This document shows positions 35,951 to 43,790 of a DNA stretch of 58,885 bases, in pieces. Made by a program: the position numbers and the translations under genes. Source of the stretch: Pontibacillus halophilus JSM 076056 = DSM 19796. Its GTDB lineage: Bacteria > Bacillota > Bacilli > Bacillales > BH030062. A model generated the notes under the pieces. It ran no database searches, was not told the origin of the DNA, and saw only the letters and a list, made by a program, of their open reading frames with translations. The number at the start of each line of letters is the position of its first letter. Within the stretch, counting starts at the first letter, position 1. Location of the stretch: assembly GCF_000425205.1 (NCBI RefSeq), contig NZ_AULI01000018.1, forward strand, positions 1 to 58,885, in the 5' to 3' direction.

Positions 35951-36853
35951 TCATTGATTAGTAGAGAACTTCGAATATAGTCTATTCAAATTCAAATGCT
36001 TTTCTCTAACTAAACCATTTACTCGTTTTTGTTGAATGTATGAAAGGATATCTTTGCTGCCAAATTTATTGTATAGCAAGGCAATAGCTCCTGTAACATG
36101 AGGTGTAGCCATTGAGGTACCTGTTAATCTTGAATACTGATTACCAGGAGAAGTAGACAGGATATTAGTACCAGGAGCAAGGAAATCAACTTGTTCATTC
36201 GTATTAGAGTAATAAGCGGGGGTGCTATTCTCATTAAGAGCTCCTACTTGAATTACGTCTGTGAAGTATGCTGGAAATGTTATTTCTTTTGTACTTGGAT
36301 CTCCATCGCCTTGATTACCTGAAGCACCTACTGAAATAATACCCTGGCTAGTGGCCATTCGTATTAGATGTTTAATTCTATTGCTTTTTTCAGAAGTCCC
36401 TAATGAAAAGTTGATTATATTGACCTTTTCCCCTTCTGGTCCTCTCCAATTAACCGCGTACTTAATTGCATCCGCCAATATATCGATACTAGTTGCTCCT
36501 TTTTCATTAAAAGTTTTGAGTACTAATATACTTACATTAGGGGCTATTCCAACTATGCCGTTCTTATTGTTATTAGCCGCAATAATACCAGTTACGTGAG
36601 TGCCATGCCCTGTGTTGTCACTTAAATCTTCTGTTGATTCACCTTCAACAAAATTCTTTCCTCCAACTATATTTTGTGCTAAGTCCTCATGTTCCACATC
36701 ACAACCACTGTCTATCACAGCGACCACTACGCCACTCCCGAAACATCCTCTTTTCCATAAATGATCACACTTGATGTCTATTAGATTGGTGGGTACTTTT
36801 TCGTCTGGAAACACATTCGTTTTCAATTTAACTACATTAGGTAATTTAATCAT
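35951..36853 (-). CDS. Intracellular subtilisin-like serine protease (S8)
   Basis: The product has 300 residues. The catalytic triad is intact: Asp48 (VIDSGCD), His83 (GHGTHVTG), Ser247 (GTSMATPH), with oxyanion Asn180 (ASGNQG). No signal peptide or long propeptide is present. The N-terminus and length match the Bacillus intracellular serine proteases. The ATG at 36853 has AAAGAGTG upstream. It may process the Cys-rich peptide or PLA2-like neighbours; this is inference from position. Confidence 0.9.
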   Translation of the reverse strand: MIKLPNVVKLKTNVFPDEKVPTNLIDIKCDHLWKRGCFGSGVVVAVIDSGCDVEHEDLAQNIVGGKNFVEGESTEDLSDNTGHGTHVTGIIAANNNKNGIVGIAPNVSILVLKTFNEKGATSIDILADAIKYAVNWRGPEGEKVNIINFSLGTSEKSNRIKHLIRMATSQGIISVGASGNQGDGDPSTKEITFPAYFTDVIQVGALNENSTPAYYSNTNEQVDFLAPGTNILSTSPGNQYSRLTGTSMATPHVTGAIALLYNKFGSKDILSYIQQKRVNGLVREKHLNLNRLYSKFSTNQ

Positions 36854-37046
36854 GGTTATCACTCTTTTTAGCAGCGGGTATGTGACAGTAATTATGAAGT
36901 TTATTGGCTGCCCTTTGTATATCTACTAATGCCTCATATATCACAGTTTGTTGTTCTCTATTTAATTCAGGGTTATCTAGTGTTTTTGATAAGGAAGAAC
37001 TTAGACACCTTGAATCACATAAACACTTGAAAATGTCTGTTTGCAA
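36846..37046 (-). CDS. Small helical protein upstream of the protease
   Basis: The product has 66 residues. Three Cys lie near the N-terminus (KCLCDSRC), then a helical segment. TTG start, with AAGGGA somewhat far upstream. It overlaps the protease start by 8 bases, so the two are coupled. Function unknown. Confidence 0.5.
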   Translation of the reverse strand: MQTDIFKCLCDSRCLSSSLSKTLDNPELNREQQTVIYEALVDIQRAANKLHNYCHIPAAKKSDNHD

Positions 37047-37069
37047 TTAAATCATTCCCTTCTCATTTA

Positions 37070-37140
37070 AGGCGGTACTCGGATTCGAACCGAGGATCAG
37101 GGATTTGCAGTCCCTTGCCTTACCACTTGGCTATACCACC
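37070..37140 (-). tRNA. tRNA-Cys (GCA)
   Basis: The minus strand folds into a full cloverleaf. The acceptor GGTGGTA pairs with TACCGCC (one GT wobble), the anticodon loop is ACTGCAAAT (anticodon GCA), and the T-arm loop is GGTTCGAATCC. CCA is not encoded. It sits among genes for Cys-rich products. Confidence 0.95.
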
Positions 37141-37146
37141 ATGGTA

Positions 37147-37299
37147 TTAGTCATTCTTTTTAACTATTATCAACTCTTCAATTTTCTGTTCAAATCTGTC
37201 TATCATCCTCTCTAAACGGTATACAAGGTAAAACACTAGAAAGGTGAGGATATTAGTGTCTTTTAGGTGATTAATTATCGAATTTAAGAGTATATCCAC
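37147..37299 (-). CDS. YvrJ-like small membrane protein
   Basis: The product has 50 residues. One membrane helix (about 15-28, TFLVFYLVYRLERMIDRFEQ) continues into a charged helix, the pattern of YvrJ-family peptides. The GTG at 37299 is preceded by AAAGGTGGGGG. In B. subtilis yvrJ belongs to the SigO regulon, and here a SigO/RsoA-like pair lies 450 bp away. It could also be a holin-like peptide. Confidence 0.6.
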   Translation of the reverse strand: MDILLNSIINHLKDTNILTFLVFYLVYRLERMIDRFEQKIEELIIVKKND

Positions 37300-37320
37300 G
37301 AGTACCCCCACCTTTACTGT

Positions 37321-37566
37321 TTACTTGCTTAATTCGTATGACATTTTCCCTGGGCTGAATCCTTGAATGGTAGACTTTTTATCGTCTTTGTCAACAACCA
37401 TAAAAGGAATTCCTTGTACATCATTTGCTTGTAATACATTTCGATTTTCTACTTGATCAACATCTTTAAAAGTGTAGCTATGCTTATTCTCTTCTAACCA
37501 TTCTTTCGCTTTAATACAGTGTGGGCACCATGATGCTCCATATAAAGTTACATGAATATTCTCCAT
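37321..37566 (-). CDS. Glutaredoxin/NrdH-like thiol protein
   Basis: The product has 81 residues with a thioredoxin fold. The redox motif is CPHC (14-17), with a cis-Pro at GIPF (about 54). It would reduce or exchange disulfides in the cytoplasm. GGAGGAATT precedes the ATG. It lies near the Cys-rich genes and divergently from the sigma operon. Confidence 0.85.
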   Translation of the reverse strand: MENIHVTLYGASWCPHCIKAKEWLEENKHSYTFKDVDQVENRNVLQANDVQGIPFMVVDKDDKKSTIQGFSPGKMSYELSK

Positions 37567-37669
37567 TCAGAATTCCTCCTATTTGCACATCTACATAGTA
37601 AAGAAGAACTGGGAAGCATATAGTCAAAAGAACATATAAACTTTTTAAATTAGGGATTTAGTAGTATAG

Positions 37670-37699
37670 TTGAGAACATATGTTCGCAATAAATATAAT
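37670..37699 (+). promoter_or_regulatory. Promoter of the split sigma operon, overlapped by a LexA-type box
   Basis: TTGAGA (37670-37675), 18 bp, TATAAT (37694-37699). The sequence AGAACATATGTTCG (37673-37686), with a perfect palindromic GAACATATGTTC, covers the -35 and spacer. This fits repression by LexA and induction by DNA damage. Confidence 0.65.
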
Positions 37700-37754
37700 G
37701 TATTTTTTGACAAATTATGATTATATTTCTTTTTAGATGTAGAGGTGGTACTAA

Positions 37755-38348
37755 ATGGAGCTAAAAAATCTCGTAACTGGAGTAAATGAGGAAAAACTGA
37801 ATAACCCCATAGTAGTAAATTTTCTAGAGCAGGAATCCAATCAACTTCTGTATGAGAGGTACAAGTTAAACCCTTCCAATACTAACAAAAAAGCACTAGA
37901 TCGCCGCTTCAAAGAATACTTTAGAGAAATTAAGCTTATTTCTTATATCAACAAACTTATTTATCATTATTCTATTGACTTTGACAAAAAAGTAACTGCA
38001 AAACGGGATAAGTTTCAATTAACTCTCGATAAACCAATGGACACTGATAAAAGCACTAGCCCTATAACAATGAGGGACACTATTAGTATTAAAGATTCCT
38101 TGGACGAAACAGACTTTAGCTTACAAGAATTTATTTCAAACCTAGATGCTTACAAGACTTGGAGAAAGTTAAATACAAAACAGAAGAAGATACTAACTTT
38201 AAAGTATAAATACCAGATGAATGACAAAGAAGTGAGTGAGTTTATGGGGGAATCTAAACAAGTTGTATCCTATAACCACAATAAAGCCTTGTTGGAATTA
38301 AAAAAAAGTTATGGGGGTAAAGGGAAAAATGTTAATTGCGAACTCTAA
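37755..38348 (+). CDS. Sigma-like factor, SigO (YvrI)-like
   Basis: The product has 197 residues. The C-terminal third (about 140-190, KQKKILTLKYKYQMNDKEVS followed by KQVVSYNHNKALLELKKS) is a sigma region 4 helix-turn-helix. A full region 2 is not evident. The small downstream protein resembles RsoA, which supplies the region-2-like part in the two-subunit SigO-RsoA factor. AGAGGTGG precedes the ATG. Length is close to SigO. Confidence 0.7.
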   Translation: MELKNLVTGVNEEKLNNPIVVNFLEQESNQLLYERYKLNPSNTNKKALDRRFKEYFREIKLISYINKLIYHYSIDFDKKVTAKRDKFQLTLDKPMDTDKSTSPITMRDTISIKDSLDETDFSLQEFISNLDAYKTWRKLNTKQKKILTLKYKYQMNDKEVSEFMGESKQVVSYNHNKALLELKKSYGGKGKNVNCEL

Positions 38349-38535
38349 TGATCAGGAAGAACGTTTCAATCAAATTATCAATGCTTTCGACCCTAAAATT
38401 AAGAAGGTGCTCGCAAATACTCCACTTCAAGAGAGGGAGGACTTAGAACAAGAAATTAAGATTAAAATATATGAGAAAATGGATGTTTTAGATAGCTTTA
38501 ATGCTCCAGGATTTTTTGAGTTTCTGACAAACTAA
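38329..38535 (+). CDS. RsoA (YvrHa)-like co-sigma subunit
   Basis: The product has 68 residues. The segment LQEREDLEQEIKIKIYEKMD resembles the start of sigma region 2 (core-binding helix), and the length is close to RsoA. It overlaps the sigma gene by 20 bases in another frame, which suits a complex made in equal amounts. The ATG at 38329 has AAAGGG upstream. Confidence 0.65.
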   Translation: MLIANSNDQEERFNQIINAFDPKIKKVLANTPLQEREDLEQEIKIKIYEKMDVLDSFNAPGFFEFLTN

Positions 38536-38549
38536 GATTACTATAGTAA

Positions 38550-38584
38550 AAGCCCGTTACTTAAGAAGTGAACGGGCTTTTATT
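38550..38584 (+). terminator. Terminator of the sigma operon
   Basis: AAAAGCCCGTTACTT pairs with AAGTGAACGGGCTTTT (one mismatch), followed by ATT. Confidence 0.85.
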
Positions 38585-38792
38585 ATGCGATATTTGAGAC
38601 AATCTATACCATTATTGTGGATTTATTTTTTTGGTAGACCTTCATTCAAGAATAATCCAAAGAATCGGAATAAACTCAAAATTACTCTTCTGTATACTCC
38701 GCTTATTAATTGGATTTATTGGGTATATATGTTATATTCTGGTTTGTGAATCGGAGTTACAAGTCTATTTTTAATTGCTGGAGGGTAATAAA

Positions 38793-39053
38793 TTGTATGT
38801 ATGGAAAAGCAGAGGATTTCTTTTATGTAGTTTATTTCTAACATGCTTGCTTTTTGGTTTCGTTTTATTGGGCTTAGCAGATATTAATCAAGAAGTATTG
38901 GGTTGGATTTACCGTTTCATTGTTGTAATAGGAGTAATTTGTTTATTGCTAGGTTCATTGAGTTTGATTTCAAGTGACCGGGCGAAAAAAGTTAAATTAG
39001 CTGCAACCTTTGTAACCTTAATGAACATTGTGATTTTTTTATTCTTATTTTAA
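38793..39053 (+). CDS. Small three-helix membrane protein
   Basis: The product has 86 residues with hydrophobic segments at about 7-27, 37-57 and 65-85. TTG at 38793 is 7 bases after GGAGGG; the frame from 38775 includes that site. It lies between the sigma operon and a second membrane gene; role unknown. Confidence 0.6.
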   Translation: MYVWKSRGFLLCSLFLTCLLFGFVLLGLADINQEVLGWIYRFIVVIGVICLLLGSLSLISSDRAKKVKLAATFVTLMNIVIFLFLF

Positions 39054-39101
39054 GTAAGATAGCAAACAATTATTCTTACTGCTCTTGCAAGGAGGGAACT
39101 A

Positions 39102-39374
39102 GTGAAAAGCTATAGTTTACTAAGTTACTTATCTCTGTTATTAAGTATATTAGCTATATTACCCTTCGTAGGAATTATGGCAGCCATTGTACCCTTTGTT
39201 CCTATATTAACCAACCTTTTAATTTTTTCTTCAATGATTTTTTCTTTAGTCCTAAGTATTCTCTCTATCAGAAAAGAAGATGAAAAAAACGCTCTTGCCA
39301 TATTAGCTATATTAATTAATATTTCATATGGCTTATTCTATTTATTTGTAGCCATGATGGCTAGAATGGCTTAA
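39102..39374 (+). CDS. Small membrane protein
   Basis: The product has 90 residues, almost wholly hydrophobic, with three or four segments. AAGGAGGG precedes the GTG start. It probably shares a transcript with the previous gene. Confidence 0.6.
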   Translation: MKSYSLLSYLSLLLSILAILPFVGIMAAIVPFVPILTNLLIFSSMIFSLVLSILSIRKEDEKNALAILAILINISYGLFYLFVAMMARMA

Positions 39375-39417
39375 TATATCACAACCGTAACATTTATATA
39401 ATATTAGTATTCTTTCA

Positions 39418-39462
39418 AAAAGATGGTCATCGCTTTTGTAGCGATGACCATCTTTTTGATCT
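39418..39462. terminator. Bidirectional terminator
   Basis: AAAAAGATGGTCATCGC pairs with GCGATGACCATCTTTTT between convergent genes. Confidence 0.9.
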
Positions 39463-39467
39463 TTAAA

Positions 39468-40205
39468 TTAAAGTGGGCACCCATCTAAAAAATGGGCTTT
39501 ATATCTGATACCTAATCCCATAGTAGTATCACCAGGGCAGGACGCGTTCCCATAACATCTAAGTAACGTGTCGTGACAGTCGCAAGGGTCACCGTTACCG
39601 GCCAGACAAGTATCATGATAATAACAACAAGCATCACATTGGTTTACAGATGGTCCACCACCAGCATCTCTTTGATAGCCACAATAAGAACCACAATAAT
39701 TGTAAACCACGTCATCAAATTTACAACAAGGCTCCTTCCCAAAAGGTGGGTCTTCGAAGAAACATGCTCCAGCTGCAGTATCTTGCGTTGTTACAGTCTC
39801 ATCTGATTTTCTAGCATCACTGAATTCCGCAATTTCACCCGGCTTACCATAACCATGTTCAATTTCACTAGAAACCTTAAGTTCCCCGTCCAAGTATTTT
39901 TCATGGATGAACGTATTTGTCCGTGGGTTGTATTCCCATAATTTTTCAGTGAATTCAATTGTATTATTATTGTGATCTTTAGCTTCAACTACTAAAATCT
40001 GAAGGTGCTCGTTAACATAATAATAGATAGTCACTAATTTTGCGAAGAGTTCCCCGTCTGTGACGAAATTTGTAACTGCCACAGTTGGTTCGATCTTTGC
40101 AGTAATATTTACTCTCATCTGAAGTATTTTGCTTTCCTGTAAATCACCAGTAAGATTCTTTGCCTCTTGAAGATTTGAAAACATACTAATAGACTGGTTC
40201 ATCAT
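39468..40205 (-). CDS. Phospholipase-A2-like protein, copy 2
   Basis: The product has 245 residues. The C-terminal module has a Ca-loop-like YCGSYCGYQRDAGGGP (170-185), the CCYYHDTC motif (193-200; His197, Asp198) and CDCHDTLLRC downstream, again as in secreted phospholipase A2. Unlike copy 1, the N-terminal 150 residues are mainly beta. No signal peptide is visible. AAGGAGG lies upstream of two adjacent ATG codons. Confidence 0.75.
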   Translation of the reverse strand: MMNQSISMFSNLQEAKNLTGDLQESKILQMRVNITAKIEPTVAVTNFVTDGELFAKLVTIYYYVNEHLQILVVEAKDHNNNTIEFTEKLWEYNPRTNTFIHEKYLDGELKVSSEIEHGYGKPGEIAEFSDARKSDETVTTQDTAAGACFFEDPPFGKEPCCKFDDVVYNYCGSYCGYQRDAGGGPSVNQCDACCYYHDTCLAGNGDPCDCHDTLLRCYGNASCPGDTTMGLGIRYKAHFLDGCPL

Positions 40206-40370
40206 CCATCCTCCTTTTAGTTTATAAATAATAAAGTGAATGAAGTTTCATTTCAGTAAAAAATAGCGTTGAATTTATGGTTATTTTCTATGATAAATCA
40301 TGCCTAACCACACACTTTCGTATGAATTTGGCGACTAAAACTTTTAAAAAGGTTCATATCATTTATAACA

Positions 40371-40409
40371 AAAAGCCCGCTTACTCCTTATAGTAAGCGG
40401 GCTTTTTGT
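40371..40409 (-). terminator. Terminator of the zinc-ribbon gene
   Basis: AAAAGCCCGCTTACT pairs with AGTAAGCGGGCTTTTT; works on the minus strand directly after the stop at 40409. Confidence 0.85.
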
Positions 40410-40609
40410 TATAAACAGTCATCACATATATGTGGAAACTCAATTACTCGTGCATCATCAAACATAGGGTTATTATGGGATTCTAGCACAAATGATTGTT
40501 CACAATCCTCGCATGTATTCGTGGTGTAGCAGTACTCCCCTTTTACGAAGAAACCACCGTTCGTTTTAACCTCATTCATCAGATTTACTTCTTTACTCAT
40601 TCCGTTCAC
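40409..40609 (-). CDS. Small zinc-ribbon protein
   Basis: The product has 66 residues with two CxxC pairs (CEDC about 33-36, CDDC at the C-terminus). GTG at 40609 or ATG at 40600 may be the start; AAAGGA lies upstream. Function unknown. Confidence 0.55.
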   Translation of the reverse strand: MNGMSKEVNLMNEVKTNGGFFVKGEYCYTTNTCEDCEQSFVLESHNNPMFDDARVIEFPHICDDCL

Positions 40610-40624
40610 CGTTCCTTTCTGAGA

Positions 40625-40966
40625 TTAGTTTTCTTGCATTGCTCGTTTATAGAAATGGTCAATAACTGATTCTCCAGCTTTATACGAACTCAGGTTTAAA
40701 TAGAATTCCTCATCCAGATTCTGTTTTAAATGTGGCTTCTTAATTGCAACATCTTGCCCTTTCTTTGAGAGAACACCCTCAAAAATGCTCGGACAATAAC
40801 CTGCATTTATTGTTCGTTCAAAATACGTGTTGATTAAGCGTCTCATGTTCTTCAAGTGATTGAGATAAAGGCTTCCTTTGTCGACCTTCATTTCTAAATA
40901 GCTTTCTACTTCCAGCAAGATTTCCATAGTTTTGATTGCATTTTCTGAGTTGATTCTTAGATCCAT
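40625..40966 (-). CDS. Helical protein of unknown function
   Basis: The product has 113 residues, starting MDLRINSENAIKTMEILLEV. The ATG at 40966 is chosen because TTGGAGGA lies 7 bases upstream; the longer TTG frame to 41011 lacks a site. It lies downstream of the methyltransferase, probably in one operon. Confidence 0.5.
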   Translation of the reverse strand: MDLRINSENAIKTMEILLEVESYLEMKVDKGSLYLNHLKNMRRLINTYFERTINAGYCPSIFEGVLSKKGQDVAIKKPHLKQNLDEEFYLNLSSYKAGESVIDHFYKRAMQEN

Positions 40967-41048
40967 TAGATAATCCTCCAAATATTTATATAATGCCGTT
41001 TGTAGTCCCAACGATTGGTTTCTAAATCCTATGTGAGTATGGATAGAC

Positions 41049-42485
41049 TTAAAAGACTAGCTCGACTTGTCCGTTTTCTCTTATGGATACCGGATTAAGC
41101 GGCTGGCTCACTTTAGTCACCAGGCTCATACCTCTTTGTTTAGCTTTGAAAATACTACTGGCCACTTTATTACCAATGGCTTTTATAACACCACCATCAA
41201 CTGATTGCCCGAGCATTTCATACACTCGATTCACTGGTATTTGTTTCGAGAATTCAAACCAATCCGGAACATTCAGTATTCGTCTTATTTCGTTGATTGA
41301 AAGGAAGCGCCATTGCTTCTTATCTTCGCTTAATAGATAGCTATTAGAAGGGCAATGGCTTGTATAGCGACGGAGCAAACATTGTAAAGGTCCCTTCGTT
41401 TCTCTTGTTATAAATGTCTTCTCAAGTGAGCGGTTTCTAAATGCTTCTCGAGATTCAAAGGAAGCCATCCACTTCTCCATCGACTTCCATTCATGCTTTA
41501 CTGATTTGTGGTCCAGATACTCTTTTAACTTTCGTCTTTTAGGTTTGGAAGGCAGTGAAGGAAACTCAAATTGATAAAAGACTTCCTCCGACTGACAAGC
41601 AACAGCATAGGTTCGGTTCCTCCTTGCTATAGATGAACCGAATTCATAGCTATCTATCTTTTTCTCAACCCAATAAGGAAACTTATCTTGTAGAGCTTCT
41701 TTCATATATTGATAGCCGCTTGATTCATAAAACCGCGGTACGTTCTCAAACACGATTACGGACGGTTCTGCAGCTCTTAACAAATCAACAGTACCTAATA
41801 TTAGATTTTCAAATACATCCCCGTCCATGCGCCCCAAACTTGAATGTGAGTTGCATGGTAATGTACATAATGCTACATCCGCTTTTGCTACTTCGTTACA
41901 ATCCCTCAGATCACCTACAAAGACGTAGCTATTCGGATAATTAAGCATCAGATTTTCAGCGCTGTCGTCCTCAAGCTCTATTTCCTGAACAGGTGTAAAG
42001 TATTGTGTATCTATAAAGCTGGCTGTACCAACTCCGGCTCCTGCTCCAATTGAAAGTAGCTTTAATCTTTCATCGCTCCGCTTATCTTCTCGAAGCTCGA
42101 CCTCATCTTTAGAAAAGAGATTAAACTTCAGCGGACGAACGACTACTTGATGAAGCGTTCCCTTTTTAAATACACATACCTCTGCTTTCTCCTTTATGGA
42201 GATAATGGAAGTAAAACTGTCTCTTGCGGTGTCGATGAGTGGACGCTTTTCGCCACTGTGTTTGTTAATGCTGTAAGATACATGGATGGAGTGTGCTTCA
42301 TAATCCTTTGTAAACGGTTGGTTCTGCAAAACGATTTCTCGCTCCTCCTCGTTAACGTGCACATAGACCTCATCTCCTACGCCCCAATTAGCAGCTTCAC
42401 AGACCATGTGCCGAAAAAAGAGTCTCGGATTGTCTGATTTTTTGCCAATGCTATATACCTTCTTTAATTTTAATAACTGATTCAT
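41049..42485 (-). CDS. C5-cytosine DNA methyltransferase-like protein
   Basis: The product has 478 residues. Family motifs appear in order: GAGAGVGTASF (SAM binding), LPCNSHSSLGRMDG (motif IV with the catalytic-type Pro-Cys but Asn instead of the usual Gln), VFENVPRF (ENV motif), RRNRTYAVA (motif VIII) and a C-terminal NRVYEMLGQSVDGGVIKAIG (motifs IX-X). The N-terminal 130 residues are extra. No restriction enzyme is nearby, so it is probably an orphan methylase. GAGGG lies 6 bases before the ATG at 42485. Confidence 0.8.
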   Translation of the reverse strand: MNQLLKLKKVYSIGKKSDNPRLFFRHMVCEAANWGVGDEVYVHVNEEEREIVLQNQPFTKDYEAHSIHVSYSINKHSGEKRPLIDTARDSFTSIISIKEKAEVCVFKKGTLHQVVVRPLKFNLFSKDEVELREDKRSDERLKLLSIGAGAGVGTASFIDTQYFTPVQEIELEDDSAENLMLNYPNSYVFVGDLRDCNEVAKADVALCTLPCNSHSSLGRMDGDVFENLILGTVDLLRAAEPSVIVFENVPRFYESSGYQYMKEALQDKFPYWVEKKIDSYEFGSSIARRNRTYAVACQSEEVFYQFEFPSLPSKPKRRKLKEYLDHKSVKHEWKSMEKWMASFESREAFRNRSLEKTFITRETKGPLQCLLRRYTSHCPSNSYLLSEDKKQWRFLSINEIRRILNVPDWFEFSKQIPVNRVYEMLGQSVDGGVIKAIGNKVASSIFKAKQRGMSLVTKVSQPLNPVSIRENGQVELVF

Positions 42486-42489
42486 ATAT

Positions 42490-42545
42490 GCCCTCAATGA
42501 AACAAGTACAGGGAATGCCCCTCGATACTTGCTCCAATGAGGGGC
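42490..42545 (-). promoter_or_regulatory. Candidate translational switch before the methyltransferase
   Basis: On the minus strand GCCCCTC (42545-42539) can pair with GAGGGGC (42523-42517) to form a hairpin. It could instead pair with the GAGGGC ribosome binding site just before the ATG, hiding it. The two pairings exclude each other. Confidence 0.4.
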
Positions 42546-42644
42546 TCCCTCCCTTGCTTAACTAATTTTGTTACTTCCTCGCCTTACCACTATCAATACA
42601 ACGACAATTGGCTATTTTTATGGTGTTGTCTACCATCCTAATCA

Positions 42645-42995
42645 TTAATTAACTAAAGAAAAATCCTTATGATCCCTTTTAAATAACTCAAAGGCCGTCT
42701 TACTTATTACCGTTCCCATGCCCAGCAAAGAGATAGGACATAACTCGTCAAGACGTGTTTCGTTTAATTCAGTAAGTACTTTCGTTAACTTAAATGGGTC
42801 CATCCAAGATACTGTTAATGACTCGACAGCATGAAAGCTAAGTGTTGCTTCATTCTTTTTGTACACCGAATACTCCTGGAGAGCATCAGGACCGAAAGAA
42901 TTGTTTATTAGCAATAAGCTCCCAACCTCGAAGTATTGGAAAGGCAATTGCACCTTCTCTGTAATCTCTTTGGATACTTGCTCAACCGTAATCAT
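42645..42995 (-). CDS. Protein of unknown function
   Basis: The product has 116 residues, soluble, mixed alpha/beta. It is translated from the shared start box (AATCAGTTTTTTAGGAGGA at 43020-43002). Twenty bases of it (42805-42824) recur at 33476-33495 upstream of cas6. Confidence 0.55.
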   Translation of the reverse strand: MITVEQVSKEITEKVQLPFQYFEVGSLLLINNSFGPDALQEYSVYKKNEATLSFHAVESLTVSWMDPFKLTKVLTELNETRLDELCPISLLGMGTVISKTAFELFKRDHKDFSLVN

Positions 42996-43001
42996 AATGA
43001 A

Positions 43002-43020
43002 TCCTCCTAAAAAACTGATT
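43002..43020 (-). promoter_or_regulatory. Shared translation-start box
   Basis: The minus strand reads AATCAGTTTTTTAGGAGGA, one base different from the consensus, before the gene at 42645-42995. Confidence 0.7.
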
Positions 43021-43044
43021 TATATATATAAAAAGAAGCCTATC

Positions 43045-43078
43045 TACGCTTAATTGGTAAATAGGCTTCTTGTTATAA
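43045..43078 (-). terminator. Terminator of the gene at 43073-43540
   Basis: On the minus strand AAGAAGCCTATTT pairs with AGATAGGCTTCTTTTT (imperfect), overlapping the end of the gene. Confidence 0.5.
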
Positions 43079-43540
43079 CACTTTTGGTATTTGGTTGTCA
43101 GGAAAAGGCGTGTATGCAGGCCATCCTACTTGTTGCATGTCATCATCCAGTTTTTCTAACGTTTTATAAGAAACAGGATATGTATTATTTATAAAAGGTT
43201 TAGCATGATTACATGGTACAAGAAAATCGTGCTTCCTAGAGATAAGTCTACCATCTATTACTTCCCCACCATGATTTGTATCAATAACCAAAATAATGGG
43301 GTGGTATAAACCATTGTTACAAAAGATAATTGCCTTCATATAGTGAATCCCTTCGCCAAAATTCTGAAGCGGTGGTATTTCTATTCCGGCTAATGTTCTT
43401 ATGCAATTTAGTTCTTTCTGATATTGACCGTAAAAGACAGGCTTCTTCGTCGATAACATCTGCTGCATAGATTCATCTTTGTAATGATTTACTGTTTGAA
43501 ATATGGTCCCATCCGGTAATTGTAATCCCAGAAGCGGCAC
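43073..43540 (-). CDS. Protein of unknown function downstream of leader copy E
   Basis: The product has about 155 residues, soluble. The start is unclear: the GTG at 43540 overlaps GGGAGG, while a CTG at 43531 lies 8 bases after it. No motif is recognised. It belongs to the group of genes behind the structured leader. Confidence 0.55.
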   Translation of the reverse strand: MPLLGLQLPDGTIFQTVNHYKDESMQQMLSTKKPVFYGQYQKELNCIRTLAGIEIPPLQNFGEGIHYMKAIIFCNNGLYHPIILVIDTNHGGEVIDGRLISRKHDFLVPCNHAKPFINNTYPVSYKTLEKLDDDMQQVGWPAYTPFPDNQIPKVL

Positions 43541-43570
43541 CTCCCTAAGTTAACCTCCGTAAAAAGAGCC

Positions 43571-43748
43571 AAAAAAAACTCTTGTTATTGATTATTAAGC
43601 AAGAGCGTAGAGCTCGAGCAATCGAATCAACCCCAAGAGGTTATGACTATTACTACAGACCCGCTAACCTCAAGGAGAAGTTGCATAACAAAACAAGTAA
43701 AAAAAGAACTTATGTCTAAATAATACCATAGTTTGCTTCTTATTGGAA
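43571..43748 (-). promoter_or_regulatory. Structured leader, copy E, with its promoter
   Basis: On the minus strand: TATTAT (43725-43720) with a weak TTCCAA 17 bp upstream. P1 is GCAAC...GTT-A-GC (43684-43663), then GCGGGTC. Stem CTCTTG/CAAGAG (43639-43634 with 43584-43579) extends into GGTTGATT/AATCAATA with an inner GAGC hairpin and an eight-U tail. Confidence 0.7.
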
Positions 43749-43790
43749 AGCATGTAGTCTTTTTATCATATATATTTTAATTACCACACC

